Assembly (NCBI GenBank): GCA_009701885.1
Contig: WLJH01000010.1
Coordinates: 1 to 64,000, forward strand
DNA: 64,000 nucleotides
Direction of reading: 5' to 3'
Source: Actinomycetota bacterium
GTDB lineage: Bacteria; Actinomycetota; Actinomycetes; Propionibacteriales; Nocardioidaceae
Part shown: in pieces, positions 34,419-42,602 of the stretch
How the letters are laid out: each line of letters begins with the position of its first letter
How positions within the stretch are numbered: position 1 is the first letter of the stretch
Notes under the pieces: model-generated
The model's database searches: none
Told to the model about the DNA's origin: nothing
What the model saw: the letters and a program-made list of their open reading frames with translations, nothing else
Made by a program: the position numbers and the translations under genes

Positions 34419-35081
34419 GTGCCGAGCCAGCAGACCGGCGGCGACCCCGCCGACGACCGGGCCGACGCCCGGGCCGACGATCCCGTCCCGGGCGTGGACG
34501 ACCCGCTCGCCCTCGGGCGCCGTGAGCAGCACAAGCGCAGCACCCGCCGCGCCCTCGAGGACGCCGCGCTGACCCTCTTCGCCCGTGACGGCTTCGACGC
34601 GACCACGGTCGAGGCGATCGCCGAGCGGGCGGAGGTCTCGCCACGCACCTTCTTCCGCTACTTCGCCACCAAGGACGAGGTGCTGGACATGGGCTGGGCC
34701 GCACGGCGCGAGCGGATCCTGGCGCTGCTGCTCCTCGCACCCGACGGGCTCGACGACCTCGCCGCCGCCGTGTGGGTGCTGGAGAGGATGGCGATCGAGC
34801 TCGAGCCCGAGCGGGACCGGGTCCGGCTGCGCGCGGTCGCGGCCGCCACCTCACCCGCCCTGCGCGGTCGCTCAGCGGAGGCGCTCACCGCGTGGGAGGC
34901 GGCGGTCGGCCTCGGCCTGGCCCGCCGGCGCGGGCTGGAACGCCCCGACGAGGCCGCCTCGGTCGCCGCCGCGGTCTCGCTCGGGCTGTGGGGCTGGGCG
35001 GCCCGGCACTGGATCCACCCGCGCTCCGGCGTACCGCTGCGGGAGCTCGTGCGCACCGCGGCCTCGCACCTGCCCGGCTGA
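34419..35081 (+). CDS. TetR-family transcriptional regulator
   Basis: A 220-residue TetR repressor whose helix-turn-helix reads TVEAIAERAEVSPRTFFRYF at about residues 68-87, preceded by a disordered acidic stretch of about 30 residues. It starts (GTG) one base after the sulfatase stop, so the two are co-transcribed. It is the obvious local candidate to read the inducer of the importer/sulfatase region. Its sequence does not look like mycobacterial KstR, so I cannot say it binds the KstR-type sites; the small palindromes at 31921 or 12388 are other candidates. The GTG at 34419 is chosen by position. Confidence 0.85.
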   Translation: MPSQQTGGDPADDRADARADDPVPGVDDPLALGRREQHKRSTRRALEDAALTLFARDGFDATTVEAIAERAEVSPRTFFRYFATKDEVLDMGWAARRERILALLLLAPDGLDDLAAAVWVLERMAIELEPERDRVRLRAVAAATSPALRGRSAEALTAWEAAVGLGLARRRGLERPDEAASVAAAVSLGLWGWAARHWIHPRSGVPLRELVRTAASHLPG

Positions 35082-35128
35082 CGCTCCGGACGGCCCGTGT
35101 CCCGGCGGCTCAGCCCCCCGATCTGGGC

Positions 35129-36595
35129 TCAGCGCACGACGGTGGTGCCGTTGCAGGTGTAGTCGCGGCTGCCCAGCGGCACGAACTTCCCGCCCCTGAC
35201 CTGCAGGAAGCGGAAGCACTCACCGGTGCGCTTGGGCCCGACGTTCTGCGGCGCGTGCAGGCCGTTGGCGGTCCAGTCGTCGGTGCCACGGATGGCCTCG
35301 AGCAGGGTCTCGCGCGAGAGCTTGCCGCCCAGGCCCGCCGCGAGCTCGACGAAGAGCCGGGCCGCGGACCACGAGAAGACCCCGAAGAAGTCCGGGGTCG
35401 CGCCGGGCTTGGTCGTCTGCAGCCAGTCGAGGTAGAGCTTGGTCTCGGGGCTGCGGTCGGCCTCCTCGAAGGGCACGAAGTTGGTGTAGATCGTGATGCC
35501 CTCCACGTCCTCGCCACCCTGCTCGATCAGCGCCGGCTCGTACGCCGTGGGGTCGATCATGAAGACGTCGGGCTCGTACCCCTGCTGGGTCATCGCCTGG
35601 GCCAGGCGCACGAACTGCGGGACGGCCGCGGTCATCTGGACGTAGCCCACGCCCTCGTCCTTCAGCTCCTGCACGAAAGGCGCGTAGTTGAACTCCGAGG
35701 TCTCGATGCCCCGGATCACGGTGAACCGCATCCCGCGCTGGGTCATCGCCTGCGGCTGCAGCTGGCCGTTCTCGGCCGCTGCGCCGGCGTTGATGTAGAG
35801 GCTCGCGGCGTTCTGGGAGGCGTCGCGGAAGTTCTCCAGCACGTAGTCGGCCACCGCGTTGTTGACCTCGCCGGCGATCGTCGACTGTGCCCCGAAGCAG
35901 GTGCTGCACTCCTGGCGGTCCCCGGTCACGCCCGCCGAGCGGATGTCCGGCAGGCCGCACTGCTCGGTCGTGGCAGCGCCGCCGGAGTCGAAGGCGGACA
36001 TGGAGCCGACCATGGCGAAGACGTTCTCGCAGGCGTCGACGTGGTTGCGCTGGTCGGCGCTGGCGTCGGTGCGGGAGTCGTAGTTCTTGAGCACCAGGGT
36101 GCGTCCGCAGATGCCGTCGGGGTTGACCCGGTTGAAGTACGCGACGAAGGCCTTGGTCGCGTCCTGGGCGGACTCGAAGAGGCCGGGGACCGGGCCGGAG
36201 ATGTCCGAGGAGTTGCCGATGGTGATCGTGTCGTCGGTGATGCCGGGCCCGTTCTGGAAGCCCTCGCAGGAGCCGGTCTTGATCGGCGGTCCCTCGCCCG
36301 GGCCGGCGCCGCCGCCGGTCGTGCCACCCGTGGTGCCACCGCCGGCCGTGGTGCCGCCCCCCGTGGCACCCGTCCCGGTGCCGCCCGTGGTGCCGCCGTC
36401 GGGACCGGCGCCGGCGCCTCCCGTGGTGCCACCGTCGGCGGAGACCGGCTGCCCGTCGGCGCCGACCACGACCCCACCCGGGGCCGTGCCGCCCGCCGCG
36501 ACAACGTCGGCCGGGGCGAGCTGGGAGCCGCAAGCGCTGAGGAGCATCGCGAGGACGACGGACACCGTCGCCACCCTGGTGCTGGAGCGGGACAC
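35129..36595 (-). CDS. ABC importer substrate-binding lipoprotein 2
   Basis: A 488-residue paralogue of the binding protein at 30413-31903, about half identical by eye, with the same order: signal, lipobox LSAC near residue 22, Gly/Thr-rich linker (about 35-95), then ITIGNSSDISGPVPGL. The conserved tails read TGECFRFLQVRGGKF here and TGDCWRFVQVKSGKW in the first protein. No permease or ATPase gene follows, so it probably feeds the same LivHM-LivG-LivF importer with another ligand. The GTG at 36595 has AGGAGG four bases before it. A site close to the KstR consensus lies 73 bp upstream. The duplication brackets the sulfatase and TetR genes. Confidence 0.88.
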   Translation of the reverse strand: MSRSSTRVATVSVVLAMLLSACGSQLAPADVVAAGGTAPGGVVVGADGQPVSADGGTTGGAGAGPDGGTTGGTGTGATGGGTTAGGGTTGGTTGGGAGPGEGPPIKTGSCEGFQNGPGITDDTITIGNSSDISGPVPGLFESAQDATKAFVAYFNRVNPDGICGRTLVLKNYDSRTDASADQRNHVDACENVFAMVGSMSAFDSGGAATTEQCGLPDIRSAGVTGDRQECSTCFGAQSTIAGEVNNAVADYVLENFRDASQNAASLYINAGAAAENGQLQPQAMTQRGMRFTVIRGIETSEFNYAPFVQELKDEGVGYVQMTAAVPQFVRLAQAMTQQGYEPDVFMIDPTAYEPALIEQGGEDVEGITIYTNFVPFEEADRSPETKLYLDWLQTTKPGATPDFFGVFSWSAARLFVELAAGLGGKLSRETLLEAIRGTDDWTANGLHAPQNVGPKRTGECFRFLQVRGGKFVPLGSRDYTCNGTTVVR

Positions 36596-36667
36596 CGGAC
36601 CTCCTCGTGGTCGCCTGTTGCCTCTGGGGGCTCAACGACCCCCGCTCCCGGAAGTGACGCGGATCAC

Positions 36668-36681
36668 GAGAACGTGTTCTA
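36668..36681. promoter_or_regulatory. KstR-like operator (one mismatch) upstream of binding protein 2
   Basis: GAGAACGTGTTCTA fits TNNAACNNGTTNNA except for G in place of the first T; the core AGAAC-GT-GTTCT is intact. It lies 73 bp upstream of the GTG of binding protein 2 and overlaps the stop codon of the phosphoesterase gene. Its placement before a paralogue of an operator-controlled gene supports it. Confidence 0.55.
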
Positions 36682-38427
36682 CCTGGAGCGGCGTCCCTGC
36701 TCCCGAGGGCGGCCGGTGGCGTCGTCGGCGTCCGGGCCCTGCTCGCGGGGGCCGGTGCCCGGCCCGGTCGCCGGGCCGGGGTCCGGGGTCCCCGTGGGCG
36801 AGGGCACGAGGACCGAGCCCTCCTGCTCCTCGCCAGGCGCGTCGTCGTCCCCCTCGGCGCCGGTGACGGCGTCGGGGCGGACCAGCACGGTGTAGTCCCC
36901 GACCTCCCAGCGGCCGTTCGTCTGCAGGAAGACGCCCTGCAGGCCGACCGGACGACCCTCGCGGTAGGTCACCAGGGTCATCTGCGCCTCGCGGCGTGGC
37001 TTGGAGCCGATGGCGATGGCGTAGGCCGCCCCGCCCGTCGTGCCGTTGGTGTAGCGGTAGCCCACCTGGCCCTCGGGTCCGACCACCGGGTCCGGGCCCA
37101 CCTCGACGTGCAGGTGCCCGCCCACGGCCAGATCGGCGCAGCCGCGGGCCAGGGCCTCGGAGGCCAGGTTCACGTCGTGGACGAGCAGGGTGCCGATCGG
37201 CCCGTCGTCCGCCCCACAGGCCACGTCGGCCAGCCGCCTTCCCACCTCCTCGAAGGACAGCCCGGTCTCGTCGCGCCAGCTGCCCAGGCCGGAGGACCGC
37301 GGGTCGGCGACGCCGAGCAGGGTGCCGCCGCCGGGGCCCTCGACGACCTCGCCGTCGAGCATCGTCCACCCGTGGTCGGCGAGGTAGTCGGCCACGAAGT
37401 CGCCGCTGTCGTGGTTGCCCGCCACGCCGAAACGGTCGTAGCCGTCGAAGGCGGCGCTCACCGAGTCGAGGGAGAATGCCTCCCAGGTCGCTCCGGTCGA
37501 GGTGTCGTCGCCGGCGTTGAGCACGACCGTCGCGCCGGCCCGGTCACCGACGGCACGGGCCACGGCGTCCATCCCGATGTTGTCGTGGCGGTCCGAGACC
37601 AGGACGGCCACCGTCTCGTCCTCCTCGGGCTCGCGCAGGTCGAGACCGGCCGCGTCCTCGGCGGCCCGGGCGTAGAACCCGCGCGACTTCTCGTAGGTGT
37701 CGACCGCGCTCTCGATCAGCCGCCGGGTCTGGCTGGTGGTGACGTCGCCGCGCACCTCGACCCCGTCCAGCTCCTCCGGCAGCGGCACCTGCGGGCCCAG
37801 GAACTCCGCCAGCGGGATCCACGGCCGCGCGTCCTCGACCCGTTCGTCGGCCGGGGTCCACGGCTGCCACCAGGCCAGCCCGACGGCGGCGACGGCCGCG
37901 ACGGCCACGGCCCCGCGCCGGCTCGGCACCGAGCGCAGCAGCTCCCGGCGGCGGGCCGGACCGACCAGCACCCAGAAGAGCACGGGTACGGCGCCCACGG
38001 CCGCCCCGCGCAGCGCGGCCTGCCACGCCATGTCGACCACGGCCTCGCGCACGCGGGCCCGGGCGCCCTCGGGGCTGGAGGCGATGACGGCGTACCGGTC
38101 CACGAGCTCCTCGGTGCTGCGCGCGTCGGTCTTGCCGAGGCGCACGTCGACGCCGAGGGGAGCCCCGGAGTCGACCCGCAGGTCGGGCAGGACCGGCCCG
38201 GTGCGCACCACGACCTGGCGCGAGAGCGTCGGCTGGAGCACGGCGTCGTGGCTGGCGAGGGTGACCTCGCGCGACGAGCCGAGGAACAGGGTCAGGCCGG
38301 CGAGGACCGAGAGGCCCAGCCAGGCCGCGGCCAGGGCCAGAACGTGGAGGCCGGCGCCGGTGCGTCGTGGCAGGCGCAGGACGCGCCGCGGGCCCGCGGG
38401 CCCGTCGGTCACGCCCTGCGACGGCAC
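36679..38427 (-). CDS. Membrane-bound metallophosphoesterase
   Basis: A 582-residue protein. Two transmembrane segments lie near the N-terminus (about 28-48 and 140-190), and an external phosphoesterase domain follows. The metal motifs are all present in order: SDRHDN (about 278), NAGDD (about 302), AGNHD (about 335), LLVHDVN and GGHLHVE (about 420). The C-terminal 60 residues are Pro/Glu/Gly-rich. The substrate cannot be told; members act on nucleotides, phosphoproteins or lipids. The start is a GTG 4 bp from the end of rlmB, so the two may be co-transcribed, with this gene downstream. Confidence 0.82.
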   Translation of the reverse strand: MPSQGVTDGPAGPRRVLRLPRRTGAGLHVLALAAAWLGLSVLAGLTLFLGSSREVTLASHDAVLQPTLSRQVVVRTGPVLPDLRVDSGAPLGVDVRLGKTDARSTEELVDRYAVIASSPEGARARVREAVVDMAWQAALRGAAVGAVPVLFWVLVGPARRRELLRSVPSRRGAVAVAAVAAVGLAWWQPWTPADERVEDARPWIPLAEFLGPQVPLPEELDGVEVRGDVTTSQTRRLIESAVDTYEKSRGFYARAAEDAAGLDLREPEEDETVAVLVSDRHDNIGMDAVARAVGDRAGATVVLNAGDDTSTGATWEAFSLDSVSAAFDGYDRFGVAGNHDSGDFVADYLADHGWTMLDGEVVEGPGGGTLLGVADPRSSGLGSWRDETGLSFEEVGRRLADVACGADDGPIGTLLVHDVNLASEALARGCADLAVGGHLHVEVGPDPVVGPEGQVGYRYTNGTTGGAAYAIAIGSKPRREAQMTLVTYREGRPVGLQGVFLQTNGRWEVGDYTVLVRPDAVTGAEGDDDAPGEEQEGSVLVPSPTGTPDPGPATGPGTGPREQGPDADDATGRPREQGRRSR

Positions 38428-38431
38428 GGGA

Positions 38432-39376
38432 TCAGTCCCGGGCCCTCGCCACGGAGTACAGCGCCACGCTGCAGGCGACGCCGGCGTTGAGCGACTCCAC
38501 GGAGTTGGCCATCGGGATCGAGACGAGCAGGTCGCAGGTCTCCGCGACCAGGCGCGAGAGGCCGTCGCCCTCGGAACCGACCACGATGACCAGCGGGCCG
38601 GTGGCCAGGTCCAGCGCGGGCAGCTCGACCTCGCCGTCGGCGGCCAGGCCGACGACCATGCAGCCGGCGTCCTGGTAGGCCTTCAGCTGCCGGGTCAGGT
38701 TGACGGTCTGGGCGACGGGGATGCGGGCCGCGGCGCCGGCGCTGGTCTTCCAGGCCGAGGCGGTCATGCCGGCGGCGCGCCGCTCGGGGATGACCACGCC
38801 GTGGGCACCGAAGGCCGCGGCGCTGCGCACGGCCGCGCCGAGGTTGCGCGGGTCAGTGACGGAGTCGAGGACCACGATGAGCGGCTGCTCGCCCATCTCG
38901 GCGGCGCGGTCGAGCAGGTCGTCGGGGTGGGCGTACTCGTAGGCCGGGATGCGCGCGGCCAGGCCCTGGTGCACCGCACCGCCGGTGTGGCGGTCGAGCT
39001 CGAGCTTGCTGACCTCGAGCAGGCTGATGCCCTTGTCGCTGGCCAGTGCGAAGGCCTCGCGCAGCCGGGCGTCACGCTCGGCGCCCTCGGCGACGTAGAT
39101 CGCGTTGACCGGCACGCCCTCGCGCAGCGCGTCGACGACCGGGTTGCGCCCGGCGATCCACTCCGCGTCGGTGCTCTTGCGGCGCGGCCGGGAGGCCTGC
39201 GCCTTCTTCTCGGCGCGCTTGGCCGCCTTGTAGGCCTGGTGGTAGGGGCGGTCCTTCGCCTTGGGCGTGGGGCCCTTGCCCTCGAGCCCGCGCCGGACCC
39301 GGCCCCCGGAGCCGGCGGTGGGGTTGCCCTTGCCGCTCTTCCTGATCGCGCCCTTGCGCTGCGAGTTACCTGCCAC
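38432..39376 (-). CDS. rlmB: 23S rRNA (guanosine-2'-O-)-methyltransferase RlmB-type
   Basis: A 314-residue SpoU/TrmH-family methyltransferase that puts a 2'-O-methyl group on 23S rRNA. A Lys/Arg-rich, disordered N-terminus of about 65 residues precedes the substrate-binding domain (GRNPVVDALREG, about 75), and the catalytic SPOUT knot follows. The three SpoU motifs are visible: VLDSVTDPRNLGAAVRSA, VVGSEGDGLS and IPMANSVESLNAGVA. The position after cysS matches the mycobacterial order. The basic extension is common in actinobacterial RlmB. The exact target base is assumed from the family. Confidence 0.92.
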   Translation of the reverse strand: MAGNSQRKGAIRKSGKGNPTAGSGGRVRRGLEGKGPTPKAKDRPYHQAYKAAKRAEKKAQASRPRRKSTDAEWIAGRNPVVDALREGVPVNAIYVAEGAERDARLREAFALASDKGISLLEVSKLELDRHTGGAVHQGLAARIPAYEYAHPDDLLDRAAEMGEQPLIVVLDSVTDPRNLGAAVRSAAAFGAHGVVIPERRAAGMTASAWKTSAGAAARIPVAQTVNLTRQLKAYQDAGCMVVGLAADGEVELPALDLATGPLVIVVGSEGDGLSRLVAETCDLLVSIPMANSVESLNAGVACSVALYSVARARD

Positions 39377-39393
39377 GTCAGTGTCCTTCTCCG

Positions 39394-39433
39394 GTGGTCG
39401 AGCAGCGAGCGGAGTGAGCGAGCGTCGAGACCC
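39394..39433. repeat. Dispersed TGGTCGAGCAG...GTCGAGACC element, between rlmB and cysS
   Basis: TGGTCGAGCAG and a GAGCG-rich middle are followed by GTCGAGACC, with GGTC/GACC ends able to pair. The same design recurs twice at 54511-54595 and inverted at 54656-54704. It lies between two genes of one strand, just 6 bp after the cysS stop. Confidence 0.6.
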
Positions 39434-39439
39434 CGGTCA

Positions 39440-40849
39440 TCAGGCGAGGCTCCACTTCTGTCCGTCGGGGGTGTCGGTGATCTCCACGCCGGCCTCCTTG
39501 AGCCGGTCGCGGATGGCGTCGGCGGTGGCGAAGTCCTTGTCCCGGCGGGCCTCGGCGCGCTGGTCGAGCAGGTCGGAGACGAGCGCGTCGACGACGGCGC
39601 TCAGCCGGTCGTCGGTGCGTGCCGGGCCGCCCCAGGCCGGGTCGGCCGGGTCGAGGCCGAGGACGCCGAGCATGGCGCGGACCGAGGCGAGGTTGCCCCG
39701 CAGCGCCGGCGAGGCGCCGCCGGCCAGCAGCTTGTTGCCCTCGCGCACGACCTCGTGCAGCGCGGCGATGGCCGCGGGCGTGCCGAGGTCGTCGTCCATG
39801 GCGGTCTCGAAGTCGGCGCAGGCGATGCCCGGCTCGGGCAGCTCGCCGAGGGCCTCGGCCGCGCGGTCGACGTACGCCTCGATCCGCCGGAAGGCCACCG
39901 CGGCCTCGCCCAGCGCGTCGAAGCCGAACTCGACGGTCGAGCGGTAGTGCGCGGCGACCATGTAGTAGCGCAGCTCGATCCCGCGGAAGCGCTCGAGCAC
40001 CGAGGGGATGAGCAGGCTGTTGCCCAGGCTCTTGGACATCTTCTCGCCGGCGGTGGTGATCCAGGCGTTGTGCATCCAGTACGCCGCGAAACCATGACCC
40101 GCCGCGCGCGACTGCGCCAGCTCGTTCTCGTGGTGCGGGAAGCGCAGGTCGACGCCGCCGCCGTGGATGTCGAAGGCCTCGCCGAGGTACTTGCCGGCCA
40201 TCGCCGAGCACTCGATGTGCCACCCGGGGCGACCCGGCCCCCACGGGCTCGGCCACGACGCGGTGGCCGGCTCGGTGGACTTGCGACCCTTCCAGAGCGC
40301 GAAGTCGCGGGGGTCGCGCTTGCCGCGCGGGTCGGCGTCCTCCGCGGCCTCCATGTCGTCGATGCGCTGGTGGGTCAGCGCGCCGTACTCCGGCCACGAC
40401 CGCACGTCGAAGTAGACGTCCCCCGACCCGTCCTCGGCGGCATAGGCGTGCCCCTTCGCGATGAGCTGCTCGATCAGCGCGAGCATCTCCGGGACGTGCC
40501 CGGTCGCGGCCGGCTCGTAGGTCGGCGGCAGCACGTTGAGCGCGGCGTAGGCGCGGTCGAGCTCGCGCTTCATCTCGTAGGCGAGGTTGTACCAGGGGCG
40601 ACCCTGCACCTCGGCCTTGGTGAGGATCTTGTCGTCGATGTCGGTGACGTTGCGGATGAAGTCGACGGCGAACCCGCGGTGGGTCAGCCAGCGGCGCAGG
40701 ACGTCGAAGTTGACCGCGCTGCGCACGTGCCCCACGTGCGGCTCCGACTGCACGGTGAGCCCGCAGACGTAGACGCCGACCCGTCCCTCGACGAGGGGCG
40801 CGAAGTCACGGACCTCGCGGGTCGCGGTGTCGTACAGCCTGATGCTCAC
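39440..40849 (-). CDS. cysS: Cysteinyl-tRNA synthetase
   Basis: A 469-residue class I synthetase that charges tRNA-Cys. The HIGH motif is [12 protein letters not shown] (about 38-49), zinc-ligand Cys is in YVCGLTV, further ligands lie in HIECSAM and HHENE, and KMSKS is in [11 protein letters not shown] (about 266). The C-terminal helical part ends [15 protein letters not shown]. Length is normal. It differs from the mycothiol ligase MshC by its KMSKS context and by genomic position next to rlmB. The ATG at 40849 is clear. Its promoter region is shared with a secreted peptidase-like gene and holds 22-bp tandem repeats. Confidence 0.95.
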   Translation of the reverse strand: MSIRLYDTATREVRDFAPLVEGRVGVYVCGLTVQSEPHVGHVRSAVNFDVLRRWLTHRGFAVDFIRNVTDIDDKILTKAEVQGRPWYNLAYEMKRELDRAYAALNVLPPTYEPAATGHVPEMLALIEQLIAKGHAYAAEDGSGDVYFDVRSWPEYGALTHQRIDDMEAAEDADPRGKRDPRDFALWKGRKSTEPATASWPSPWGPGRPGWHIECSAMAGKYLGEAFDIHGGGVDLRFPHHENELAQSRAAGHGFAAYWMHNAWITTAGEKMSKSLGNSLLIPSVLERFRGIELRYYMVAAHYRSTVEFGFDALGEAAVAFRRIEAYVDRAAEALGELPEPGIACADFETAMDDDLGTPAAIAALHEVVREGNKLLAGGASPALRGNLASVRAMLGVLGLDPADPAWGGPARTDDRLSAVVDALVSDLLDQRAEARRDKDFATADAIRDRLKEAGVEITDTPDGQKWSLA

Positions 40850-40900
40850 CCGCCTCAGTCTAGGAGCGCGGGACCCCCGCCCCCGATTCCCCGCTCAGCC

Positions 40901-40983
40901 GGCGCTGGTTCGAGCGTGACTCGGCGCTGGTTCGAGCGTGACTCGGCGCTGGTTCGACGCTCACTCGGCGCTGGTTCGAGCAC
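40901..40983. repeat. Tandem repeats, 22-bp unit, in a divergent promoter region
   Basis: GGCGCTGGTTCGAGCGTGAC (followed by TC) occurs exactly at 40901-40922 and 40923-40944, with variation at 40945-40966 (GACGCTCAC in place of GAGCGTGAC) and a partial copy from 40967. The array lies between divergent cysS and the C39-like peptidase gene. A unit of two helical turns would place bound proteins on one face of the DNA. Confidence 0.85.
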
Positions 40984-41032
40984 GTCGAGCATCCTGTGAC
41001 GCATGTGACAGGAGTGACGTACCCTCGATCGG

Positions 41033-42280
41033 GTGCGCCACCCTCTCCCCGCCCTCGCGCTGGCCTTGGTCCTCGCCCCGCTGGCCCCCGTGACGCCGAC
41101 GGCGAGCGCCGCCGACGCGAGCGGCACCGGCGTCGTGACCGCGGAGCGCGCGGCCGCCAAGATCCAGACCGACCTGCGCGGCTGGTCCGGCGAGGAGCTG
41201 GCCTCGGGCCGCGCCGCGGGCACCGAGCTGCGCCGCGACCGGCTCTTCCTGGCCGACCCGGTCGGCACCCGGACCCTCGGCGGCACGACGTACGACGTCG
41301 GGCGGTGGGTCTCGCGATGGGCCCGCCCCGGGTTCGGGTTCACCGAGCTCGTGGCGAGCTGGGAGGCCAAGACCCCCGGCGACTCGTGGGTGGAGATCGA
41401 GGTGCGCGGGCAGGACGCGACCGGGCGCCGCAGCTCCTGGGACAGCCTCGGGCGCTGGGCCTACGGCGACAAGCATCTGGAGCGCACGAGCATCGCTGGC
41501 CAGGACGACGACCTGGCCCGGGTCGCCACCGACACCTGGCGCACCGCGTCCGCGGCCGGCCTCGACCGCTGGCGCCTCCGGGTGAGCCTCATGCGCCGCG
41601 CCGGCGCCAGCACCAAGGCCCCCAGCCTCGGCCACGTCTCCGCCACGACGTCCCGCCGGCCCGACAGCCGCCCTGCCACCTCGAAGCCCGGCGTCGTCGC
41701 GCAGGCGGGCGGCAAAGTGCTCGACGTTCCGCGCTACAGCCAGATGGTCCACAGCGGCCACTACCCGGAGTGGGGCGGAGGCGGCGAGGCCTGGTGCTCC
41801 CCGACGTCGCTGGCCATGGTTCTCGCCTTCCACGACGCCCTGCCCCCGGCCCGCGACTACGCCTGGGTCCCCGAGGGCCACGGCGCGCCCTGGGTCGACC
41901 ACACCGCCCGGATGACGTTCGACCACGGGTACGACGGCACCGGCAACTGGTCCTTCAACGCGGCGTACGCCGCCCGCCTGGTCGGCCGGGCCGAGGTCTC
42001 CCGCCTCCCCGACCTGCGCGCCGTCGAGCGCCTGGTCGCCGACGGCCTCCCGGTCGTCATCTCGATCGCCTTCGACGCCGGTGAGCTCAGCGGCGGCCCG
42101 CTCACCTCTTCCGACGGCCACCTGCTGGTCGTGGTCGGCTTCACCGCCGACGGCGACGTCGTGGTCAACGACCCCGCCGCCGACTCCCCCGCCGGCGTAC
42201 GCCGCACCTACGACCGCGCCCAGCTCGAGCGGGCCTGGCTCGACGCCTCCACCGGCACCGCCTACGTCCTGCGCCCCTGA
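41033..42280 (+). CDS. Secreted C39-like papain-fold peptidase
   Basis: A 415-residue exported protein. A signal peptide (to about residue 27, ending TASA) precedes about 180 residues of beta structure of unknown family. The C-terminal half (from about 225) is a peptidase_C39_2-type domain: the catalytic Cys lies in GEAWCSPTSLAMVL (about 250-263), the His in DGHLLVVVGF (about 362), and the Asp in VVNDPAAD (about 378). It may cleave peptides or cell-wall material outside the cell; C39-like single proteins are common in actinobacteria and mostly uncharacterised. The GTG at 41033 is used. A giant hairpin follows its stop. Confidence 0.85.
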   Translation: MRHPLPALALALVLAPLAPVTPTASAADASGTGVVTAERAAAKIQTDLRGWSGEELASGRAAGTELRRDRLFLADPVGTRTLGGTTYDVGRWVSRWARPGFGFTELVASWEAKTPGDSWVEIEVRGQDATGRRSSWDSLGRWAYGDKHLERTSIAGQDDDLARVATDTWRTASAAGLDRWRLRVSLMRRAGASTKAPSLGHVSATTSRRPDSRPATSKPGVVAQAGGKVLDVPRYSQMVHSGHYPEWGGGGEAWCSPTSLAMVLAFHDALPPARDYAWVPEGHGAPWVDHTARMTFDHGYDGTGNWSFNAAYAARLVGRAEVSRLPDLRAVERLVADGLPVVISIAFDAGELSGGPLTSSDGHLLVVVGFTADGDVVVNDPAADSPAGVRRTYDRAQLERAWLDASTGTAYVLRP

Positions 42281-42333
42281 CCCCAGCCCGCCCCGCGCGC
42301 CCCGCGTCCAACCCCGACCACCAGCCACGGAGG

Positions 42334-42580
42334 CGGGTGTGCGCAGCCGCGGTCGGGTGGCGCGGTGCGCGGGGCCGCGGCCGGCCCATCGGCCTGCGGA
42401 GGCGCGGCCGGACGCAGACGCCCCCGGGGGAGCGTGGTTGGGTCTGGCGGGCTCCTCGTGAGGAACGAGCGAGGAGCCTGGTAGCGACGAAGGGGGCGTC
42501 TGCGGGAGGCCGTGCCTCCGCAGGCCCTCAGGAGGCCGCGGCACCGCGCGGCCCCACCCGACCGCGGTCGCGCACACCCG
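42334..42580. repeat. Giant hairpin element, copy 2
   Basis: A 247-bp inverted repeat fills most of the 322-bp gap between the convergent peptidase and SDR genes. The arms run from CGGGTGTGCGC (42334) to GCGCACACCCG (42580), through CCGCGGTCGGGTGG, GGCCTGCGGAGGC and a perfect 12-bp GCAGACGCCCCC/GGGGGCGTCTGC. The apex core (42429-42497, 69 nt) is almost identical to that of copy 1 at 24216-24286, although the arms share no extended sequence. Where the inner stem differs (GGCTCCTC here), the opposite strand differs to match (GAGGAGCC). Confidence 0.82.
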
Positions 42581-42602
42581 ACCGACCGACAACAACCAGC
42601 CC

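Noticed and set aside
34419..35081. This TetR as the KstR homologue that reads the four operators
   Set aside because: Its helix-turn-helix and N-terminus do not resemble mycobacterial KstR; position alone is not enough.
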